Positions 58,991-64,000 of a stretch of DNA of 64,000 nt are shown here, piece by piece. Position 1 is the first letter of the stretch; each line of letters starts with the position of its first letter. The notes under the pieces are model-generated. The model saw only the letters and a program-made list of their open reading frames with translations. It made no database searches and was not told where the DNA came from. The DNA is from Rhizobium album (GTDB lineage: Bacteria; Pseudomonadota; Alphaproteobacteria; Rhizobiales; Rhizobiaceae). The stretch spans positions 124,001-188,000 of the forward strand of contig NZ_QFBC01000005.1 in assembly GCF_003122325.1 (NCBI RefSeq). The letters run 5' to 3'. A program made the position numbers and the translations under genes.

Positions 58991-60055
58991 TTACGCACGC
59001 AACGTCTCGCCCGCTGCTCCGAAGAAATGTACCCGTGCCGGGTTGCAGCTCAATGCCACGGCGCTGTCGAGCGCGATTTGCGGCTGGCCACGCATCAGCG
59101 CCCGGAGTTTTTGCGCACCGGTATCCAGCGTCACGACCGTGTAGCCGCCGAGCGGTTCGACTTCGTAGACCTTGGCCGGCTTGCCGGTATGACGCTCTGC
59201 CCATGGCTCGACCTTCAGGTCTTCCGGGCGGATGCCGAGACCGGAAACGCCCTGCGGCGCGGCGTCCAGCGGCAGCACGATGGTGCCCTCGCCCGCTTCC
59301 AGCCGGCCGGACGTCGTGGCGTTCATGATGTTCATCATCGGCGCCCCCAGAAGCTGGGCGACGTAGCGGCTGGCCGGCCGGTCGTAGATATCCACCGGCG
59401 TGCCGATCTGGCGGATCGAGCCCTGTTCCATGATCGCCATGCGGTCGGCCACCGACATCGCCTCCTCCTGGTCGTGGGTGACGTAGATCAGCGTCTGGCC
59501 GAGATCGCGCTGGATGCGCTTCAGCTCGACGCGGGTCTCTTCGCGAAGGCGGGCGTCGAGCGCCGAGATCGGATCGTCCATCAGGTAGGCGACGGGATCG
59601 CGCACCAGCGCACGGGCAATTGCCACGCGCTGGCGCTCGCCGCCGGAAAGCTGTGCCGGCGGCTTGTGCAGCAGGTGGCCGATATGCAGCTTGCCGGCCA
59701 CTTCATCGACACGCGCCTTGATCGTCGCTTCCGGGATTTTCCGTTCGACCAGCGGAAACCGCACGTTTTCGCCCGCCGTCATATGCGGGAAAAGCGCGAG
59801 GTTCTGGAACACCATGGCGACGTTGCGGCCGGCCGGCGAGACATGGTTGACCGGCTTGCCGCCGATCAGCACCTCACCCTCGTCGGGCGTTTCGAGGCCG
59901 AGGATCAGCTTCAGGATCGTCGACTTGCCGGAGAGCGGCGGGCCGAAGAAGCAGAAGAATTCGCCTGCCTGGATATCGAAGCTGGCATTGTCGACGGCGA
60001 CGGTCTTGCCGTAGCGCTTGGTGACGTTGCGGAAGGAAATGCCGGCCATCGTCAT
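58991..60055 (-). CDS. Sugar ABC transporter ATP-binding protein B (Walker B Glu replaced)
   Basis: A 354-aa MalK-type ATPase. Walker A is GPPLSGKST (38-46), the signature LSGGE (136-140) is intact, but Walker B reads YLMDDP (Asp161 in place of the catalytic Glu). The paired ATPase A has the opposite defect. The C-terminal regulatory domain is present. It overlaps ATPase A by ATGA and is the last transporter gene. Confidence 0.85.
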   Translation of the reverse strand: MTMAGISFRNVTKRYGKTVAVDNASFDIQAGEFFCFFGPPLSGKSTILKLILGLETPDEGEVLIGGKPVNHVSPAGRNVAMVFQNLALFPHMTAGENVRFPLVERKIPEATIKARVDEVAGKLHIGHLLHKPPAQLSGGERQRVAIARALVRDPVAYLMDDPISALDARLREETRVELKRIQRDLGQTLIYVTHDQEEAMSVADRMAIMEQGSIRQIGTPVDIYDRPASRYVAQLLGAPMMNIMNATTSGRLEAGEGTIVLPLDAAPQGVSGLGIRPEDLKVEPWAERHTGKPAKVYEVEPLGGYTVVTLDTGAQKLRALMRGQPQIALDSAVALSCNPARVHFFGAAGETLRA

Positions 60056-61146
60056 GCTCCCTTGATGCTGGCGCCGCTCCGGGCGTCGAAGAGACGAACC
60101 GAACCCGGCTCGACGGCGATATGCGCCGTGGTGCCATTCTCGACCGACACGTCGTTGTCGAAAACCGCCTTGACCCGCTGCTCGCCGTCGCCGAGATGGA
60201 CGACGGTGCGCGCGCCGATGCGCTCGACGAAGGTCACCGGCAAAGCCAGGCCCTCGCCGGCGGCCGATAGGGTCGCCCGTTCCGGACGGAAGCCGTAGAT
60301 CACATCCTGTACGCCGGCCTTGCGGGCTGCTGCCGCAAGAGCCGCATCCAGCGGCGCGCTGCGGCCGAGGCCGCCGAGATCGACGATCAGGCCGCGGTCG
60401 CTGTCGGCAAGCTTGCCCTTGATCAGGTTCATGCCCGGCGAGCCGATGAAGCTGGCGACGAAGAGGTTGTTCGGGTTGTTGTAGACGTCGAGCGGCGTGC
60501 CGACCTGCTGCAGGACGCCGTGGTCCATGACAGCGATGCGGTCGGCCATGGTCATCGCCTCCAGCTGGTCGTGGGTGACGTAGACCATCGTCTGCCTGAA
60601 CTGGCGCTGCAGGTGCTTGAGTTCGGTGCGCATGACGGCGCGGAAGGCGGCATCGACGTTCGACAGCGGCTCGTCGAGCAGGAAGATCGCCGGCTCGACG
60701 ATGGCCGAACGGCCGATCGCCAGGCGCTGCAGGATGTTGACCGACAGTTTTGCCGAAGGCTGCTTCAGCATCGGCGTCAGCTGCAGGAAATCGGCGATCG
60801 CCTTGACGCGGCGGTCGATTTCGCTGCTTGCGACGCCGGTGACCTTCAGGCCGTAAGCCAGATTGTCGTAGACGCTCATATGCGTGAAGATCGCATAGTT
60901 CTGGAAGACGAAACCGACGCCGCGGCGGCCCATCGGCACGCCGTTCATGTCGCGGCCGTCGAAGAGGATCTTGCCTTCGGAGGGCTCCTCCATGCCGGCG
61001 ATCATGTTCATGGTGGTCGACTTGCCGCAGCCCGACGGGCCGAGCAGCGCCATGAATTCGCCGTCGCGGATTTCCAGGTCCATGGTCTTCAGCGCCGTGA
61101 AGGCACCGAATGTCTTGACGAGGTTGTTGAGGTGGATCGAGGTCAT
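60052..61146 (-). CDS. Sugar ABC transporter ATP-binding protein A (signature motif degenerate)
   Basis: A 364-aa MalK-type ATPase with canonical Walker A GPSGCGKST (36-44) and Walker B FLLDEP (Glu159), but the ABC signature is LSVNI (134-138) instead of LSGGQ. Two-ATPase sugar importers such as the rhizobial glycerol system GlpST show a similar division. It starts 3 bp after the permease gene. Predicted to form a heterodimer with ATPase B. Confidence 0.86.
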   Translation of the reverse strand: MTSIHLNNLVKTFGAFTALKTMDLEIRDGEFMALLGPSGCGKSTTMNMIAGMEEPSEGKILFDGRDMNGVPMGRRGVGFVFQNYAIFTHMSVYDNLAYGLKVTGVASSEIDRRVKAIADFLQLTPMLKQPSAKLSVNILQRLAIGRSAIVEPAIFLLDEPLSNVDAAFRAVMRTELKHLQRQFRQTMVYVTHDQLEAMTMADRIAVMDHGVLQQVGTPLDVYNNPNNLFVASFIGSPGMNLIKGKLADSDRGLIVDLGGLGRSAPLDAALAAAARKAGVQDVIYGFRPERATLSAAGEGLALPVTFVERIGARTVVHLGDGEQRVKAVFDNDVSVENGTTAHIAVEPGSVRLFDARSGASIKGA

Positions 61147-61149
61147 GGA

Positions 61150-62103
61150 TCAGGCTTCCTTCCGGTTCATCCGGCTGATCGCCAGCGATACGACGATGGA
61201 GAGCACGATGAGGATGACAAGAGCGATCGCTGCGACATAACCCCAGATCAGGTCGTTCTGCGTCACCTTGTAGATGTAGACGGAGATGGTCTCGGTCGCG
61301 ACGCCGGGGCCGCCGCCGGTCATGATGTAGAGCGTGTCGAAGATCTTGAAGTTCTCGATGACGCGGATGGCGAGCGCGATGATGATGATGGTCTTCATCT
61401 TCGGCAGCACGATGGTGCGGAAGCGCTGCCACCAGGAGGCGCCGAGCAGCGTCGCCGCCTTCACCTGGTCCTCCGGCACGCCGACGAGGCCGGCGAGCAG
61501 GATGAGGAACATCAGCGGCGTCCACTGCCAGATGTCGGCGATCATCACCGCAATCATCGCCGTGGTCGGGTTGGAGAGCCAGGCGAGCGTGATCGGCTGG
61601 CCGGTCAGCGTCGAGAGGATGTCGTTGATCGGCCCGCCCGACTGGAAGAGCATGAAGAACATGTAACCGGCGACGGCGGGCACGACCATCATCGGGATCA
61701 GCATGATCGAATAGAACACCCGCTTGCCGGCGAAATCGTCCATGAACAGGATGGCGAGGCCGAGGCCGAGCAGGAATTCCGCCGGGACGCAGATGGCCAT
61801 CACCAGAGCGGTGCGGCCGAGCGCGTTCCAGAAGCGGGTATCGCCCATCAGGTCGGTGTAGTTGGCAAAGCTGTTCCAGGAACCGTAGGCCTGCCACCAG
61901 CTGACGCCGTCGAGCGGCGACCAGTCGGTCAGGCTGATATAGAGCTGCATCAGCAGCGGGAAAACGGCGATGAACAGCACCAGGATCTGCGCCGGCAGCG
62001 TCAGCAGGAAGCCCAGCCGGCGTCCGCCGTCTTCGGCGCGGGGTGACGTGCTGGCGAGATCGTGGGCCAAGGGGATTTTCTCCTCAGTAACGAGAGCGTT
62101 CAT
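61150..62103 (-). CDS. Sugar ABC transporter permease 1 (locus B)
   Basis: A 317-aa MalF-type permease with a cytoplasmic N-tail of about 30 residues, six predicted membrane segments and the EAA loop [22 protein letters not shown] 62103 overlaps the stop of the upstream permease gene. Confidence 0.87.
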   Translation of the reverse strand: MNALVTEEKIPLAHDLASTSPRAEDGGRRLGFLLTLPAQILVLFIAVFPLLMQLYISLTDWSPLDGVSWWQAYGSWNSFANYTDLMGDTRFWNALGRTALVMAICVPAEFLLGLGLAILFMDDFAGKRVFYSIMLIPMMVVPAVAGYMFFMLFQSGGPINDILSTLTGQPITLAWLSNPTTAMIAVMIADIWQWTPLMFLILLAGLVGVPEDQVKAATLLGASWWQRFRTIVLPKMKTIIIIALAIRVIENFKIFDTLYIMTGGGPGVATETISVYIYKVTQNDLIWGYVAAIALVILIVLSIVVSLAISRMNRKEA

Positions 62104-62960
62104 TGCTTCAGCGCTCCGAAGGTCAGTCCGCGGACCAGATGTTTCTGGATGGCGATGCCCATGATGACGGGCGGGACGGCGGCGATGAGGCCGAGGGCGG
62201 CCTTGGCGCCGTAGAGCTGGCCGGTCATCGACGACGACAGAGAGGCCATGTAGACCGGGATCGTCACCCATTCGCGGGTCGTCAAAAGCAGGGCGATCAG
62301 GTAGTCGGACCAGTTGAGGATGAAGACGAAGAGGGCGGAGCTGGCGAGCGCCGGGCGCATCATCGGCAGGGTGATCTTCATGAACACCCGCATCCGCGAG
62401 CAGCCTTCGACCAGCGCCGCATCCTCGATTTCGCGCGGCATGTCGTCGAAGAAGGTCTTCATCAGCCAGAAGGCGAAGGGCAGCGTGACGATGCCGTAGA
62501 TCAGCGCCAGGCCCCACCAGGTATCGACCAGGCCGAAGAAGGCCCACATGATCATCACCGGGATCATCACCGCCATCGGCGGGAAAAGGCGCAGCTGGAT
62601 CAGCGCCAGCGGCAGGTTCTGCCCGGAGCCGAAGCGCGACAGGCCGTAGGCCGCCGAGGTGCCGCAGACCATGGCGATGATCGTGCCGAAGACGGCCGAC
62701 AAGAGCGACGACAGGATCGGCTTGCCGGCGGTGCGGTCGAGCGCGACGATGAGGTCACTGGTCGAGGTGCCGAAGATGAAGCGGAAATTGTCGAGCGTCG
62801 GCGCCTTGGGCCACCAGGTGAGATCGCCGCCGGTGGCCGACCATTCCGCGATCGGCTTGAAGGCCATCGAGGCCATCCAGAGCGTCGGGATCAAGGTGAC
62901 GGCCAGCGCCAGAAGGATCGCCGCATAGCGGAAGATTTCAAAGGGTATGGAGCGGTTCAT
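62100..62960 (-). CDS. Sugar ABC transporter permease 2 (locus B)
   Basis: A 286-aa MalG-type permease with six predicted membrane segments and the EAA loop [19 protein letters not shown]. It follows the binding-protein gene after an 85-bp gap that contains a stable hairpin. Confidence 0.87.
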   Translation of the reverse strand: MNRSIPFEIFRYAAILLALAVTLIPTLWMASMAFKPIAEWSATGGDLTWWPKAPTLDNFRFIFGTSTSDLIVALDRTAGKPILSSLLSAVFGTIIAMVCGTSAAYGLSRFGSGQNLPLALIQLRLFPPMAVMIPVMIMWAFFGLVDTWWGLALIYGIVTLPFAFWLMKTFFDDMPREIEDAALVEGCSRMRVFMKITLPMMRPALASSALFVFILNWSDYLIALLLTTREWVTIPVYMASLSSSMTGQLYGAKAALGLIAAVPPVIMGIAIQKHLVRGLTFGALKQ

Positions 62961-62991
62961 CGGATCTACAGCAGCATCGGTGCGAGGGGTC

Positions 62992-63029
62992 CGGGATGCC
63001 GGCGGGATTTTCTCCCGGCCGGCATCCCG
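62992..63029 (-). promoter_or_regulatory. Stable intergenic hairpin between binding-protein and permease genes
   Basis: CGGGATGCCGGC (62992-63003) pairs with GCCGGCATCCCG (63018-63029), extended inwards by GGGA/TCCC. There is no U tract, so it probably acts as an mRNA stabiliser or partial attenuator that raises binding-protein level over permease level. Confidence 0.6.
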
Positions 63030-63045
63030 ACGATCGGCGGCCGGC

Positions 63046-64000
63046 TCAGCCGGCGGCGGAATCGAGCACGGTGGGCCACGCCTCCTTGTTCGCCTTGATG
63101 GCCGAGATCAGCTTGTCCTCGCCGATGCGGCGGGCAATGCGCGTCCACTGCTTTTCGGTGTCCGCCATTGCTTCTTCCGGCGATTTTGCCTTGGTCAGTG
63201 CGGCGACGAGGTTTTCGTCGAGCGCATTGTGGAAGGCCGTCGCACCCGGATAGTTGATGGTCGGCACCGTGCGGGCCACCGTGTCGCGCACCACGTCCAT
63301 GTGGTAGTCGTGATAGGTTTCGCGCACCAGCGGGTCGGCGAAGTTCGACAGCTGGAAGGGGTCGAAGTAACCGCCCGGATTGGCCGTCATCCACGAATAG
63401 ATGCGGCTGGAGCCGAGCCACTGCAGCAGCAGGTAGCAGGCTTCCGGATGCTTGCTCTGCGACGAGACCGAGGCCGAGAGGTTGAGCCACAGAACGGAGC
63501 GGCGCACCAGCTGGCCGTCGATTTCGCGGCCGGGCGGCAGCATCGAGCCGATCTTGCCGGTGACCTTCGAACCTTCGTTCGCCTTGTTGTCGAGGAACTT
63601 CGGCAGGTTGGAGAAGGCGCAGGTCATGGCCGCGCCGCCGGAAGCGAAGTTGCCGTACTGTTCCGGCCAGCCCCAGGAAATGGCGTCCGGCGAGTGGTAG
63701 GACAGCGAGTCGACATATTCCTGCGTCGCCTGGAAACCGGCATCCGAGTTGATCAGCGGCTTGCCGTCGTCACCGAACAGGAACTGGTTGGGCGAGCCCA
63801 TCGAGACGTAGCGCTGATACCAGTTGGTATAGCCCCAGCCCTGGTTGCGCAGGTCGGTGCAGCCGAACAGGCCCTGGTCGGGACGGTGGAAGAAGGCCGC
63901 GACTTCGTCGAGCTGCTTCCAGGTCTTCGGCGCTGCCAGCTCGTAGCCGTGCTGGTCGGCAAAGGCCTTTTTCTCGGTCTCGTCGTTGAACAGGTCGGTG
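63046..64000 (-). CDS. Sugar ABC transporter substrate-binding protein (N-terminus beyond window)
   Basis: The last 318 codons of a family 1 solute-binding protein; the frame stays open to the window end. Recognisable regions are [17 protein letters not shown], the central [12 protein letters not shown] segment and the C-terminal [18 protein letters not shown]. It is the first visible gene of the locus B directon. The signal peptide is outside the window. Confidence 0.85.
   Translation of the reverse strand, partial: TDLFNDETEKKAFADQHGYELAAPKTWKQLDEVAAFFHRPDQGLFGCTDLRNQGWGYTNWYQRYVSMGSPNQFLFGDDGKPLINSDAGFQATQEYVDSLSYHSPDAISWGWPEQYGNFASGGAAMTCAFSNLPKFLDNKANEGSKVTGKIGSMLPPGREIDGQLVRRSVLWLNLSASVSSQSKHPEACYLLLQWLGSSRIYSWMTANPGGYFDPFQLSNFADPLVRETYHDYHMDVVRDTVARTVPTINYPGATAFHNALDENLVAALTKAKSPEEAMADTEKQWTRIARRIGEDKLISAIKANKEAWPTVLDSAAG

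Overview
The window looks like secondary-replicon DNA (a chromid or megaplasmid) from a Rhizobiaceae member (Agrobacterium/Rhizobium group). The reasons are a RepA and a RepC of the alphaproteobacterial repABC class, several sugar and peptide ABC importers with LacI/LysR/MarR regulators, an amino acid:[carrier protein] ligase of the type known from Bradyrhizobium and Agrobacterium, and interspersed palindromic repeats of the rhizobial RIME/REP kind. Assignment is from protein and motif recognition only; no search was run.

Layout. 1-2.3 kb (minus): carrier protein, acyl-CoA dehydrogenase-like flavoprotein and aminoacyl:carrier-protein ligase (truncated by the window edge). 2.6-5.5 kb: epmB and epmA (minus) divergent from efp (plus), a complete EF-P beta-lysylation set. 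5.6-8.4 kb (minus): gabT-gabD. 8.5-11.3 kb (minus): repA and repC with NO repB between them; the 273-bp gap holds a predicted antisense RNA terminator and a hairpin over the repC ribosome binding site. 11.6-15.3 kb: a KAP-type P-loop NTPase and a divergent secreted vWA protein. 15.4-18.9 kb: aminotransferase, LysR regulator, divergent agmatinase-type ureohydrolase. 19.2-19.7 kb: small ORFs.

19.8-27.3 kb (catabolic locus A): DUF993 protein divergent from a lacI-Gfo/Idh-CoA transferase-enoyl-CoA hydratase-aldehyde dehydrogenase operon, with matching palindromic operators at both promoters. 27.4-38.5 kb (locus C): LacI divergent from a GtsA-like sugar ABC importer followed by two GMC flavoprotein oxidoreductases, an SDR and a glycerate 2-kinase. 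38.6-39.1 kb: MarR regulator.

39.1-47.8 kb (minus): an eight-gene peptide/amide operon: AmiC-like sensor, ANTAR antiterminator, proline iminopeptidase/amino-acid amidase, and a Dpp-type importer. Its leader carries tandem hairpins of which the second is mutually exclusive with an intrinsic terminator. 47.9-48.5 kb: an unrecognised 198-aa protein.

48.9-64 kb (minus, catabolic locus B): a 14-gene directon. A sugar ABC importer with two unequal ATPases (one degenerate ATP site predicted) feeds Gfo/Idh, TIM-barrel isomerase, DUF4432 epimerase-like, SDR, CaiB/BaiF CoA-transferase, a signal-less solute-binding-like protein, enoyl-CoA hydratase, an FAH-family (XylX-like) 2-keto-3-deoxy-sugar acid dehydratase and a ketoglutarate-semialdehyde dehydrogenase-like enzyme. 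The end looks Weimberg-like (pentose to 2-oxoglutarate); the CoA-type genes in the middle are unexplained. Loci A and B share an uncommon pairing of sugar-type oxidoreductases with CoA-transferase, crotonase and ALDH genes and are the best candidates for an undescribed pathway.
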